Source of the DNA: Neisseriaceae bacterium JH1-16
GTDB taxonomy: Bacteria > Pseudomonadota > Gammaproteobacteria > Burkholderiales > Chromobacteriaceae
Assembly: GCA_025989215.1 (NCBI GenBank)
Contig: JAPDNP010000001.1
Span: 248,001-312,000, forward strand
DNA length: 64,000 nt
Reading direction: 5' to 3'
The position numbers and the translations under genes were made by a program. Of this stretch, positions 27,340 through 36,172 are shown piece by piece (position 1 is the first letter of the stretch; each line of letters starts with the position of its first letter). The notes under the pieces are model-generated. The model saw only the letters and a list, made by a program, of their open reading frames with translations, made no database searches and was not told the origin of the DNA.

Positions 27340-27764
27340 GAAATGACTATAGCGCGAAGAAATTCCTATTGGGATACACAAGCAACATAGCCGGCGATGC
27401 CGGGAAGCCGGCCGCTAGCATAGAGGGTTTATTGGGCCGGGTCGAGTCTGCTCCTCTTCAGGCTCCTGTCGGTCCGCGAGCAAGGTGTTAACCGACGATC
27501 CGTCAGGGCCGGGTACTGGCCGGGTACGCATTGGGATAGGCGAGACAGTCAGCTTTTGGCAGACTGACCGTCACCACCGGTCGATCTGTGGGCCGTGTTC
27601 CCGTCTGGTAGGCTGCTTACGTCCAAGCGTGTGTCTTCATGGATTTGTCGAGTAAACGCTGCCAAGGCTTCTATTGGGACAGATTTGGGTTAAGAGGTGG
27701 AGGCGGAAGCTTGGTGCTTTCCGATTGCGGAGCGGCGCAGTGCGTCGCTCCAATTCAGCCGCCC
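27340..27764. other. Intergenic region upstream of the metal-efflux operon
   Basis: Should contain the operon promoter. I see no metal-regulator gene (no CusRS or MerR homologue) and no supportable open frame. A 61-codon plus-strand frame at 27639 overlaps the end of the next gene and lacks coding character. Confidence 0.4.
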
Positions 27765-28391
27765 TTACTTGTTAGAGAAATACTGGTTCAGATTGAAGAG
27801 CAGCCCTGCGAAGGACATACCTAGTGCGGAATAAACGGCGTTCGCTTCAGGTGCCGCGTTGTCCGCCAGGATTTCTACCGCGACGTTCGAATAGCCAACC
27901 GGGATGACCCCGGCTTGCATCATGCGCATCACCCCAAGGTCGGCTTGTTCCTTGGTAAAGCTGCCGGATGCATCGACGACCGCGTAGGTGCTGTAGCCGT
28001 CGTCCAGTGCGGCCATGGCGGGAAAGGCGAGGCAAACGTCCGTCGTGATGCCGGTAATGATTAGCTTCTTGTGCCCCGTCGCCTTCACCGCGGCAACCAC
28101 GCGCGGGTCGTCCCAGGCGTTGACCGTCGTCCGCTCGATGTGAGCGACGCCGGGTAATGCTTCCTGCAACTCAGGAATGATCGGCCCCCACATATTCTCC
28201 GTGGTCGTGGTAAGAATGATGGGGATCTTGAGAGCGACAGCTGCCTTAGCGAGGCCGACGATATTGTGCGTGAGCTGCATCGTATCGATGTCACGAACCC
28301 CGGTATAGAGCCCGACTTGGTGATCGACGATGAGCAGCACCGCATTGTCGCGAGTCAGGCGCTCATAATGCGTAGCGATGTGTGAATTCAT
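27765..28391 (-). CDS. Isochorismatase-family hydrolase (YcaC-like)
   Basis: 208 residues. The cysteine-hydrolase triad is visible: Asp in LLIVDHQVGLYTGVRD, Lys in AVKATGHKKLIITGI, and nucleophile Cys in TTDVCLAFPAMAALDDG. The overall pattern and length match YcaC-like hydrolases, octameric enzymes whose natural substrate is unknown. AGGAGG is present upstream of the ATG at 28391, with an 11-base spacing. The gene has visibly lower GC than most of the window and lies downstream of the encapsulin gene on the same strand. Its C-terminus (LLFNLNQYFSNK) does not show the usual encapsulin cargo-loading peptide. Confidence 0.9.
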   Translation of the reverse strand: MNSHIATHYERLTRDNAVLLIVDHQVGLYTGVRDIDTMQLTHNIVGLAKAAVALKIPIILTTTTENMWGPIIPELQEALPGVAHIERTTVNAWDDPRVVAAVKATGHKKLIITGITTDVCLAFPAMAALDDGYSTYAVVDASGSFTKEQADLGVMRMMQAGVIPVGYSNVAVEILADNAAPEANAVYSALGMSFAGLLFNLNQYFSNK

Positions 28392-28629
28392 CGAACTGGT
28401 CCCTCCTGCTGCGTAAGCGTTGCATGTTAGGTGGCGTCAGCCCCGAGGCCTTTGAACGGGTCTTAGCGTAAGAGTCGGGAGTGACCATGGTTCTAGGGAC
28501 AATTTACCCATAGTTCACGGGCGGCTGGAAAACCTGGGGCGGTTCAGATAAGGCGCTCGGACTCCCAATAGGTGGGATATGGAACACACGCGGCTTGCGA
28601 GTGCTTGGGTAATAATAATTCGCCGAAAT

Positions 28630-29430
28630 TTATGCCGTTGACGCTGAGACAGATGCTTCGCTTGTTAACATCAAGAATGTAAGCGTTTCGCGCAGATAGA
28701 GCCGTACGATTTTGTCCGTATGGCTAACATAGCCGATCGATAGATCATCTCCAAGGTGCAGCTCGAAATCTCCGCCACGCATAGACAATATGCTGCCTCC
28801 ATTAATTGCCGGGGCCCAGATTATCTCGCCGTTGATTATCTTTTTAATATGCTCGATGACTGGATAGCCGTGGTCGCGTGCCTCGTCGAGCGCGGTGTAT
28901 GCGTCAGCGCCGAGCAGCACGGAATAGGGGCCGTCGACGCCGGCGAATCGCAACGTCTCAAGAGCTTTGCTTATCACATCTGGATAGTCGCCGATGTCGG
29001 CAGGTAATGTGATCTGCGGATTTGATGAGCCTTCGCGGATGCCTACGATGCCTGCGGACTTGTAGCCGTCGAGGATCGCTCGATCTTCGACATATGCGAG
29101 CTTCTTCGCTGCATCTTTTGCCGGTTGCCAGTCGGAGTCGCTCGCGCCACGTTCTACGTCATCGATGGCATCGCGCTGAAGTTCGAACGGTACAGTCAAT
29201 TGGACCAGTGCTTTTATTTCGCGGAGCCTGGCGCTGACGCCTGGTTGTGGCGCTGTAATTTCGTGCTGGTGACCTGTGCCCACACCCGCCAGCCCGGAGC
29301 CCCCCGGGCTCTTTACGTCCACCACGCGCCGTCCTGCGACGGACCGTTTGAAGGTACGCGCCACTTCCTCTTCAATCTGCGGCCAGGCATCGTTGGAGAT
29401 TGGGGCCAGTTCTCGGTGTAGGTTATTCAT
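28630..29430 (-). CDS. enc: Family-1 encapsulin shell protein (linocin M18/CFP29 type)
   Basis: 266 residues, the normal size for HK97-fold family-1 encapsulins. It assembles icosahedral protein nanocompartments in the cytoplasm that house cargo enzymes. Diagnostic blocks are the N-terminal MNNLHRELAPISNDAWPQIE, RTFKRSVAGRRVVDVKSPGG, VPFELQRDAIDDVERGASDSDW, KDAAKKLAYVEDRAILDGY, RFAGVDGPYSVLLGADAYTA, NGEIIWAPAINGG and the E-loop/C-terminal YLRETLTFLMLTSEASV. ATG 29430 gives the conserved N-terminus, with AAAGGA ten bases upstream. No DyP peroxidase, ferritin-like or hemerythrin cargo gene adjoins it: a TetR gene is divergent upstream and the isochorismatase-like gene lies 238 bp downstream. 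Base composition is lower in GC than neighbours, suggesting acquisition. Confidence 0.95.
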   Translation of the reverse strand: MNNLHRELAPISNDAWPQIEEEVARTFKRSVAGRRVVDVKSPGGSGLAGVGTGHQHEITAPQPGVSARLREIKALVQLTVPFELQRDAIDDVERGASDSDWQPAKDAAKKLAYVEDRAILDGYKSAGIVGIREGSSNPQITLPADIGDYPDVISKALETLRFAGVDGPYSVLLGADAYTALDEARDHGYPVIEHIKKIINGEIIWAPAINGGSILSMRGGDFELHLGDDLSIGYVSHTDKIVRLYLRETLTFLMLTSEASVSASTA

Positions 29431-29528
29431 ATTGGTTGGTTCCTTTGGGCGATCCAATATTTGCTGATCTAGCGCAAGCCGGGCGCTCTCCACTTTGAAA
29501 TTAATTGACTCGTTAATTAGGCTGAAGC

Positions 29529-30212
29529 ATGACTCCGCGTACCGGCAAGATCCGTCAGCCGGGGCGGCCCAGCGCCAGCCAGGCCCACCCGGACCTGCGT
29601 GAGCAACTGCTCGACGCGGCGACCGGGCTGTTTGCGCGGCAGGGCATCGCCGCGACGACGATGGGACAGATTGCCGCCCAGGCGGGCGTGACGCCGGCGA
29701 TGGTGCACTACCACTTCACCAATCGCGACCAACTGCTCGACGCGGTGGTCGACGAGCGGGTGATGCGGGTGATCGGTTATGTATGGGGGCCGGTCGGGCA
29801 GGGCGAGGCCGAGCCGTTGGCGCTGGTGGCCGGCTTGCTGGAGCGGCTGTTCGAGAGTGCCGAGCGCCAGCCGTGGCTGCCGCCGTTGTGGCTGCGCGAG
29901 GTGCTGAACGAAGGTGGGCAGCTGCGCGAACGCATGCTGCCGCGGCTGCCGTCCGCCAAGCTGCAATGGTTGGCCGAACGACTGGCCGACGGCCAGCGGG
30001 CCGGCAGCGTCAATCCGGCCATCGAGCCGCGGCTGGTGTTTCTGTCGCTGCTGGGCATGACCTTGCTGTCGCTTGCCACCGCGTCGCTGTGGCAGCGGGT
30101 GCCAGCGCTGGAAGGGCTGTCGCGTGAGCAGCTGCAACGTCATGTGTGGGCCATGCTGGCGGGAGGGTTGAGTATGCCGCCCGAGGAAGGGCATTCCGGA
30201 GGTTGCCGATGA
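29529..30212 (+). CDS. TetR/AcrR-family transcriptional regulator
   Basis: 227 residues. The helix-turn-helix is LREQLLDAATGLFARQGIAATTMGQIAAQAGVTPAMVHYHFTNRDQLLDAVV, a textbook TetR_N. The C-terminal ligand domain ends in a hydrophobic helix (LVFLSLLGMTLLSLATASLW). Its stop overlaps the start of the HlyD-type gene, so it is the first gene of the export operon and probably its autorepressor. Only 98 bp separate it from the divergent encapsulin gene, so it could influence that promoter too. Confidence 0.92.
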   Translation: MTPRTGKIRQPGRPSASQAHPDLREQLLDAATGLFARQGIAATTMGQIAAQAGVTPAMVHYHFTNRDQLLDAVVDERVMRVIGYVWGPVGQGEAEPLALVAGLLERLFESAERQPWLPPLWLREVLNEGGQLRERMLPRLPSAKLQWLAERLADGQRAGSVNPAIEPRLVFLSLLGMTLLSLATASLWQRVPALEGLSREQLQRHVWAMLAGGLSMPPEEGHSGGCR

Positions 30213-31177
30213 GTCGAGCGCTACGTTATCCCTCTATGGTGCTTGCCGTTGTGCTGGTGTCGCTCGTGCTGGCTAGCTGCGGACAGCCGCAACAGAACAC
30301 CTTCCAGGGCTATGTTGAGGGCGAGTTCGTCTACGTCGCCTCGTCGCAGCCGGGTCGGCTGGACAGCCTGGCGGTGCAGCGTGGCCAGCAGGTGACGGCC
30401 CGGCTGCCGCTGTTCGCGCTCGAAGCGGTCGACGAGACGGCGGCGCGCCAGCAGGCCTTGCGTCAGCTCGACGCCGCTCAGGCGCAGTTGAAGGATCTGC
30501 AAACCGGCAAGCGCCCGGCCGAGCTCGACGTGACCCGGGCCCAACTGACGCAGGCGCAGGCGCAGGCAGCGAAGTCGGCGCAGCAGCTGCGCCGCGACCG
30601 CGAGCAGTACCGCGTCGGCGGCATCGCTCAGGCCCAGCTGGAGGCGAGCCAGTCCGGTGCCGACGCCGATGCCGGCAGGGTGCGCGAGCTGCAGAGCCAG
30701 TTGGCGGTGGGTCGGCTGCCGGGGCGCGACCAGCAGTTGCGCGCGCAGGGCGCCCAGGTGGCCGCCGCGCGGGCCGCGCTGGCGCAGGCGCAGTGGAAGC
30801 TGGACCAGAAGGCAGTGACGTCGACCCGCAATGGCAGGGTGTTCGACACGATGTACCGGGTCGGCGAATGGGTGCCGGCCGGCAGCCCGGTGGTGCGGCT
30901 GCTGCCGCCGGAAAACATCAAGTTGCGCTTCTTCGTGCCCGAGCCGGTGCTGGGCCGGCTGGCGGTCGGCCAGTCGGTGACGGTGGGCTGCGACGGCTGC
31001 AAGGCGACGCTGCCGGCGCGTATCACCTACATCGCCACCGAGGCCGAATACACTCCGCCGGTGATCTACAGCAACGAGAACCGCGCCAAGCTGGTCTACC
31101 TGATCGAGGCGCACCCGAGCGTGGCTGACGCGCCGAAGCTGCACCCCGGCCAGCCGGTGGAGGTGACGCTGCGATGA
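30209..31177 (+). CDS. HlyD-family membrane-fusion protein (YbhG-like)
   Basis: 322 residues. The N-terminus has a signal with a lipobox (LVSLVLASCG), so it may be lipid-anchored. The family outline is complete: GYVEGEFVYVASSQPGRLDSLAVQRGQQV (biotinyl-lipoyl half), a long Ala/Gln coiled coil (residues about 85-200), then VTSTRNGRVFDTMYRVGEWV and the beta-barrel FFVPEPVLGRLAVGQSVTV. It couples the ABC exporter in the inner membrane to the outer-membrane channel. Start overlaps the TetR stop (ATGA), and the ATPase gene overlaps its end by four bases. Confidence 0.9.
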   Translation: MSRALRYPSMVLAVVLVSLVLASCGQPQQNTFQGYVEGEFVYVASSQPGRLDSLAVQRGQQVTARLPLFALEAVDETAARQQALRQLDAAQAQLKDLQTGKRPAELDVTRAQLTQAQAQAAKSAQQLRRDREQYRVGGIAQAQLEASQSGADADAGRVRELQSQLAVGRLPGRDQQLRAQGAQVAAARAALAQAQWKLDQKAVTSTRNGRVFDTMYRVGEWVPAGSPVVRLLPPENIKLRFFVPEPVLGRLAVGQSVTVGCDGCKATLPARITYIATEAEYTPPVIYSNENRAKLVYLIEAHPSVADAPKLHPGQPVEVTLR

Positions 31178-32139
31178 ACGATGCGGCCAAGCCTGAGTTC
31201 TCCATCGATGTCAGAGGCCTCAACAAGCACTTCGGCGACAAGCATGTGGTGCGCGACTTGAGCCTGCAGGTGCGCCGCGGTGAGATCTTCGGTTTTCTCG
31301 GCCCGAACGGCAGCGGCAAGACCACCTCGATCCGCATGATGTGCGGGCTGCTCACCCCCGACTCGGGCAGCGGCAGCTGCCTCGGCTACGACATCCTGAA
31401 ACAAAGCGACCAGATCAAGCGTCGTGTCGGCTACATGACGCAGCGCTTTTCCTATTGGGAAGACCTGACCATCCGCGAGAACCTCGACTTCGTCGCGCGT
31501 CTCTATGAGATGCCCGACCGTAAGCGCGCGGTGGACGAGGCGCTGGAGAGCCTGGGGCTGACTTCGCGCGCCAAGCAGCTGACCGGCGCCTTGTCCGGCG
31601 GCTGGAAGCAGCGCCTGGCGCTGGCCGCCTGCATGCTGCACCAACCGCAACTGCTGCTGCTCGACGAGCCGACCGCCGGCGTCGACCCGGCGGCGCGCCG
31701 CGACTTCTGGGAGGAGCTGCACCTGCTGGCGGCACAGGGCATCAGCGTGCTGGTCAGCACCCACTATATGGACGAGGCGGAACGCTGCCACAAGCTCGCC
31801 TACATCTCCTACGGCACCTTGCTGGCGCAGGGCACCGCCTCCGAGGTGATCTCCGGCCAGGGCCTGTCGACCTGGGCGATCCACGGCGACAACCTGGTCG
31901 GGTTATCGCAGCAGCTGCGCGGCCAGCCCGGTGTCGACCAGACCGTGGCGTTCGGCTCGACGCTGCACGTCAGCGGCCGGGACGGCGCGGCCCTGCAACG
32001 CACGCTCGAGCAGCTGATTGCCGGCCAGCCGGGTTTGCGCCTGGCGTCAGCCGATACCGGCCTGGAGGACGTGTTCATCTATCTGATGAGCCAGTCGACC
32101 GACAACTACGCCACCTACCAGAAAGAGAGTCCGCCATGA
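31174..32139 (+). CDS. ABC-type multidrug exporter, ATP-binding subunit
   Basis: 321 residues. Walker A is FLGPNGSGKTTS, the Q-loop region GYMTQRFSYWEDLTIREN, the ABC signature GALSGGWKQRLALA and Walker [13 protein letters not shown], followed by the H-loop in LVSTHYMDEAERC. The C-terminal ~80 residues match the extension of YbhF/CcmA-like exporters. It drives the permease encoded next (4-bp overlap). It resembles one half of the E. coli YbhF dimer, here as a single-domain ATPase. Confidence 0.94.
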   Translation: MNDAAKPEFSIDVRGLNKHFGDKHVVRDLSLQVRRGEIFGFLGPNGSGKTTSIRMMCGLLTPDSGSGSCLGYDILKQSDQIKRRVGYMTQRFSYWEDLTIRENLDFVARLYEMPDRKRAVDEALESLGLTSRAKQLTGALSGGWKQRLALAACMLHQPQLLLLDEPTAGVDPAARRDFWEELHLLAAQGISVLVSTHYMDEAERCHKLAYISYGTLLAQGTASEVISGQGLSTWAIHGDNLVGLSQQLRGQPGVDQTVAFGSTLHVSGRDGAALQRTLEQLIAGQPGLRLASADTGLEDVFIYLMSQSTDNYATYQKESPP

Positions 32140-33275
32140 ACGGTCGGGGCTTCTCGTTCGCCCGCTGGTGGAGCATCGTGCTCAAGGAATTCCTGCAGCT
32201 CAAGCGCGACCGCGTCACCTTCGCGATGATCATCGTGCTGCCGCTGGTGCAGCTGACGTTGTTCGGCTTCGCGATCAATACCGATCCCAAGCACATGCCG
32301 ACCGCGATCATCAGTGCCGATCAGAGCGAGTTCACCCGCAGCTATATTGCTGCGCTGCACAATTCCGATTACTTCGACGTCGTCGGCACGCTGCCGAGCG
32401 AGGAGGCGGGGCGGGCGGCACTGGCGCAGGGCCGGGTGCAATTCGTGATCAATATTCCGACCGACTTCACCCGCCAGTTGCTGCGCGGCGAGCGCCCGGC
32501 ACTGCTGGTCGAGGCCGATGCGTCCGACCCCACTGCCACCGGCCTCGCGCTGGCGGCGGTGCAGCAGTTGGCCCAGTCGGTGGCCGACAAGGACCTGACC
32601 GGCGTGCTGGCGCCGCTCGCCGGCGGCCAGCCGGCTTTCGACGTGCAGGTGCACCGGCTCTACAACCCCGAGGGCATCACCCAGTACAACGTAGTGCCGG
32701 GGCTGATGGGCGTGATCCTGACCATGACGATGGTGATGATGACCGGCCTTGCGATGACGCGCGAACGCGAGCGCGGCACGATGGAGAACCTGCTCGCCAC
32801 CCCGGTGCGCCCGCTGGAGGTAATGAGCGGCAAGATCATCCCCTATATCGCGATCGGCCTGGTGCAGGCCACCATCATCCTGCTGGCCTCGCGCTTCGTG
32901 TTCCACGTGCCGTTCGCCGGCAGCCTGGTGGCGATCTACCTGTCGGCGCTGCTGTTCATCGCGGCCAACCTGACGGTTGGCATTACCTTGTCGTCGCTGG
33001 CGCAGAACCAGTTGCAGGGTATGCAGCTGACAATGTTCTACTTCCTGCCCAACATCCTGTTATCCGGCTTCATGTTTCCGTTTCAGGGCATGCCGGTCTG
33101 GGCGCGCGCGATCGGCAGCCTATTACCGCTGACCTATTTCAACCGCTTGATTCGCGGCATTCTGCTCAAGGGGAGCGGCTGGGGCGACCTGTGGCCCAGC
33201 GTTTGGCCGCTGCTGCTGTTCACCGTGGTGGTGATGGCGGTGGCGGTAAAGTTCTACCGGCGCACGCTGGATTGA
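32136..33275 (+). CDS. ABC-2 type permease (YbhS/YbhR-like)
   Basis: 379 residues. One N-terminal membrane helix (VTFAMIIVLPLVQLTLFGFAI) precedes a ~150-residue periplasmic domain. Five more helices follow in the C-terminal half, e.g. GVILTMTMVMMTGLAMTRERERGTMENLLATPVRPLEV, which also contains the ABC-2 coupling signature, and IYLSALLFIAANLTVGITLSSLA. It forms the transmembrane path of the exporter with the preceding ATPase. A single permease gene suggests a homodimer. Confidence 0.93.
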   Translation: MNGRGFSFARWWSIVLKEFLQLKRDRVTFAMIIVLPLVQLTLFGFAINTDPKHMPTAIISADQSEFTRSYIAALHNSDYFDVVGTLPSEEAGRAALAQGRVQFVINIPTDFTRQLLRGERPALLVEADASDPTATGLALAAVQQLAQSVADKDLTGVLAPLAGGQPAFDVQVHRLYNPEGITQYNVVPGLMGVILTMTMVMMTGLAMTRERERGTMENLLATPVRPLEVMSGKIIPYIAIGLVQATIILLASRFVFHVPFAGSLVAIYLSALLFIAANLTVGITLSSLAQNQLQGMQLTMFYFLPNILLSGFMFPFQGMPVWARAIGSLLPLTYFNRLIRGILLKGSGWGDLWPSVWPLLLFTVVVMAVAVKFYRRTLD

Positions 33276-33289
33276 CGGAGGAAGACGCG

Positions 33290-34756
33290 ATGCCCTTGCC
33301 CCGTTCACTTCGCCTGACTTCCGTGTTGCTTGCCGTGTTGCTCGCCGGTTGCGCCGTCGGCCCTGACTTCGTGCCACCGGCCGACCCCGCCGCCCGTGCC
33401 TATCTGCCGGGCCGTCAGCCCGAGACGACCGTGGCCGCCAGCGGAGAGGGCGGAGCGGCGCAGCGCTTCGATGCGTCGGCCGACCTGCCGGCAGACTGGT
33501 GGACGCTGTTTCGTTCACCGGCGCTCGATCGCCTGGTGCGGACCGCCCTGGCGGATAGCCCGACCTTGGCCGAAGCGCGCGCGCGGCTGGAGCAGGCGCA
33601 GCAGAACTATCGCGCCCAGGCCGGTGCCACTCAATGGCCGAGCGTTGACGCCAAACTGGGCGCGGTGCGTCAGCAGATCGATACCGCGGCCTTCGGCATT
33701 CCGAACATCGCCAATCCCGGGCCGTTCAATCTCTACAACGCCAATGTCGACGTCAGCTACACCCTCGACCTGTTCGGTGCCAATCGTCGCGCTCTAGAGG
33801 GGCTGCTTGCCCAGGTCGACTACCAGCGCTACGAACTGGAGGCCGCCCGGCTGAGTCTTTCGGCCAACGTTGTGTCCGCCGCGATCCGCCAAGCCGCGCT
33901 GCGCGAGCAGATCGCGGTGACCCGGGCACTGTACGACGCGCAGCGGCAGCAACTCGACATCATGGAGGCACGCTACCGAGCCGGCGGCATTGCGCGGCTT
34001 GACTTGCAGAACCAGCAGAGCTTGCTCGCGCAAACCGCCGCGCAGCTGCCTCCGCTGCAGAAGCAACAGGTGCTGATTGACCATCAGTTGGCGGTCTACC
34101 TCGGTCGGCCACCGGCAGATGCCGACATCCCGGCGCTCGAACTGGGCAGCCTGCAGCTGCCGGACACGCTGCCGTTGACGCTGCCGTCCGCCCTTGCGCG
34201 CCAGCGCCCCGATATCCGCGCCACCGAAGCCCTGTGGCATCAGGCCAGTGCCGATGTCGGCGTCGCCACCGCCAATCTGTATCCGCAACTGACGCTGAGC
34301 GGTAGCTTCGGCTCGGAGCGCACCCGCGTCGGCGATGTCGCCAATGGCCTCAATGTCTGGAACCTGGGTTTCAACCTGCTGCAGCCGGTCTTCCATGGCG
34401 GCGAGTTGCAGGCCAAGCGCCGGGCGGCGGTGGCGGCGTACAACGCGGCCGAGGCGGCCTATCGGCAATCGGTGCTGCAGGGCTTGCAACAGGTGGCCGA
34501 CGCGCTGGGGGCGCTCGAACACGATGCCCGGACTCTGCAGGCGCGCGCCGACGCGGCCGACCAAGCCGAGGCGAGCCTGCGTATCAGCCAGCAGCAGTAC
34601 CAGGCGGGCGGTATCAGCCAGCTGGCACTGATCGATGCTCAGCGTCAGCAATTACAGACCCGGCTCGACCGGGTGACCGCACAGGCCGACCGCTATAGCG
34701 ATAGCGCAGCGCTGCTTCAGGCGCTGGGAGGAGGCTGGTGGCGGGAAGGGCACTGA
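33290..34756 (+). CDS. NodT-family outer-membrane efflux lipoprotein
   Basis: 488 residues with a lipoprotein signal (LLAVLLAGCAVGPDF, cysteine at about residue 19). The two outer-membrane-factor repeats are clear: DWWTLFRSPALDRLVRTALADSPTLAEARARLEQAQ in the first and ALARQRPDIRATEALWHQASADVGVATANLYPQLTLSGSFG in the second. It forms the trimeric outer-membrane channel for the exporter. A longer open frame reaches back to 32168, but that part lies inside the permease gene in another frame, so the ATG at 33290 after GGAGGAAGACGCG is used. Last gene of the operon. Confidence 0.93.
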   Translation: MPLPRSLRLTSVLLAVLLAGCAVGPDFVPPADPAARAYLPGRQPETTVAASGEGGAAQRFDASADLPADWWTLFRSPALDRLVRTALADSPTLAEARARLEQAQQNYRAQAGATQWPSVDAKLGAVRQQIDTAAFGIPNIANPGPFNLYNANVDVSYTLDLFGANRRALEGLLAQVDYQRYELEAARLSLSANVVSAAIRQAALREQIAVTRALYDAQRQQLDIMEARYRAGGIARLDLQNQQSLLAQTAAQLPPLQKQQVLIDHQLAVYLGRPPADADIPALELGSLQLPDTLPLTLPSALARQRPDIRATEALWHQASADVGVATANLYPQLTLSGSFGSERTRVGDVANGLNVWNLGFNLLQPVFHGGELQAKRRAAVAAYNAAEAAYRQSVLQGLQQVADALGALEHDARTLQARADAADQAEASLRISQQQYQAGGISQLALIDAQRQQLQTRLDRVTAQADRYSDSAALLQALGGGWWREGH

Positions 34757-35765
34757 GTCTCGATGCAGTTACCGGCGGGGGCGGAGGCTAGGTAGCCGTA
34801 TCAGCAAGAAGGGCGCCATTCTCGGCCGATGTGCAATAGAGCGGTGAGCCATCGTCCCGTCGCAGCAAAGACATCGTTTTGGCGGGCCGATATGACGCGG
34901 ATATACCGATATTGGAGTAATACAAATAGCGATACGGGCAGTGTTTATTGAAACGCTGAGGCAGCGATGTCTTTGATGGTGGTCCGTATCGTGTTTTTCG
35001 AGAGAATCGTGAAGCGGTCGGTTTTCCCTGCCAAGAAATAATCTCGCGTTGACAATGGGGCTTGAACAGGGCTTACCGAACCGGAGCCGGCGATCGCCAC
35101 CGGTAGGTCGGCCGGGCCGTGTCACTGAAGGTGGTTGAAGTCACTAATCCCGGCCCGAGAAAGTGTCTTGCCCCGTTCTTCATCCCCCTGATCTCTGCAA
35201 ATGCATTGCACCGCACGCGAATCACTTTGTAGTCACTGCTTTCACTGACAATGAAGCAGTGGTTCCGCCATATTACCTTCATCAAGTGCTGTTTGCGGTG
35301 CGACATCTGCAAACAGGTGTACTAGCAACATACCTTCGTTCCAGTCCTGCCGGGAGGCGGGCCGTTGTGCGAAGTGGTTGAACGAATGAATCTGGCTTTA
35401 TTGTTCAAATCGCCGATGAATTGCATAGGACGGCTGTTCGCTGAAGCAGGGGTTAATCGGGCAGGGTCGCCGTTGATTTGCATGGACTTGGAATATGATT
35501 TGGTCGGACAAAAGGGGTTTTGTCGCTATCTGGCTACAACAGTGTCGGCTGATATATCGGGGCTTGGTATCAGTGCCGCAATATTTGTCGCTAGGTGGTG
35601 ACAAATCACAGTGGGTGAAACCGGATAATCGAGAGTGGCTAGCAGTCTGATATGAGTCGGAACAGTGAATGGCTTGAAATGGCTAGTGAAAATAACGCTG
35701 GCACGGTTACTGCTATATACCGGGTGCAGCACCATTTCTCGTTATCAAGCATAGGAATAATACTC
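34757..35765. other. AT-richer 1-kb region without a recognised gene
   Basis: Composition drops clearly relative to both sides. Open frames of 60-118 codons exist on both strands (for example plus 35365-35601 and minus 35073-35312), but none has a good ribosome site, a known domain or typical codon use. The last 100 bases should contain the promoter of the gene at 35766. It may be decayed foreign DNA or hold a small RNA; I cannot tell. Confidence 0.45.
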
Positions 35766-36050
35766 ATGAAGAAACTGGCCATCGCCCTTGCCCTTATCGC
35801 TCCGCTGACTGCTGCCTATGCTGCTCCGCAGGCTTCCGTACCGTCGTCCGAGCCATCGGCACCGCAGCATGCCCAGAATGCCAAGAAGAAACAGGTAGCC
35901 GCTTCCGAGTCCGCGCCACAAAAGGCCCAGGCGGCTAGCAAGAAAAAGAGTGCCGCTTCCGACGCTGCGACGCAGAAGGCGCAGTCGGTGAAAAAGGCCG
36001 CTGCCTCGGCATCGTCGGCTGATAAGGCGGCACCGAGCCAAGGCAGCTAA
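35766..36050 (+). CDS. Small secreted Ala/Lys/Ser-rich protein (acid-shock Asr-like)
   Basis: 94 residues. The signal peptide MKKLAIALALIAPLTAAYAA is followed by a low-complexity, intrinsically disordered tail. The tail repeats a unit of the type APQKAQAASKKKSAAS / ATQKAQSVKKAAAS two to three times, much like the Gln-Lys-Ala repeats of the enterobacterial acid-shock protein Asr. A periplasmic role in acid or cation stress is thus a guess by resemblance. AGGA lies eight bases before the ATG at 35766. A strong terminator follows. Confidence 0.7.
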   Translation: MKKLAIALALIAPLTAAYAAPQASVPSSEPSAPQHAQNAKKKQVAASESAPQKAQAASKKKSAASDAATQKAQSVKKAAASASSADKAAPSQGS

Positions 36051-36112
36051 GCCATCGCATTAAATGCTTATGGCTTATACGGCGCGATAGCCTGAAGGGT
36101 TTTCGCGCCAGG

Positions 36113-36152
36113 CAAAGACAAACCCCGTGTTCGCGCACGGGGTTTGTCTTTG
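36113..36152. terminator. Strong bidirectional terminator
   Basis: CAAAGACAAACCCCGTG and CACGGGGTTTGTCTTTG form a perfect 17-bp stem around TTCGCG. The T-rich arms serve both the plus-strand gene ending at 36050 and the minus-strand gene ending at 36173. Confidence 0.92.
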
Positions 36153-36172
36153 GCGTGGTGGTGAGGGGACGT

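Noticed and set aside
27639-27824. 61-codon plus-strand frame upstream of the metal-efflux operon
   Set aside because: Overlaps the 3' end of the isochorismatase-family gene, no ribosome site and no coding character.
28312-28391. Cargo-loading peptide on the isochorismatase-like protein
   Set aside because: Neither terminus shows the short hydrophobic-Gly-Ser-Leu peptide known from family-1 encapsulin cargo; the C-terminus resembles ordinary hydrolases of the family.
32168-33289. N-terminal extension of the outer-membrane lipoprotein frame to 862 codons
   Set aside because: The extension overlaps the ABC permease in a different frame, and a lipoprotein signal plus ribosome site define a start at 33290.
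35073-35601. Short frames of 72-79 codons on both strands in the AT-richer gap
   Set aside because: No ribosome sites, no recognisable motifs and mutual overlap; reported only as an unexplained region.
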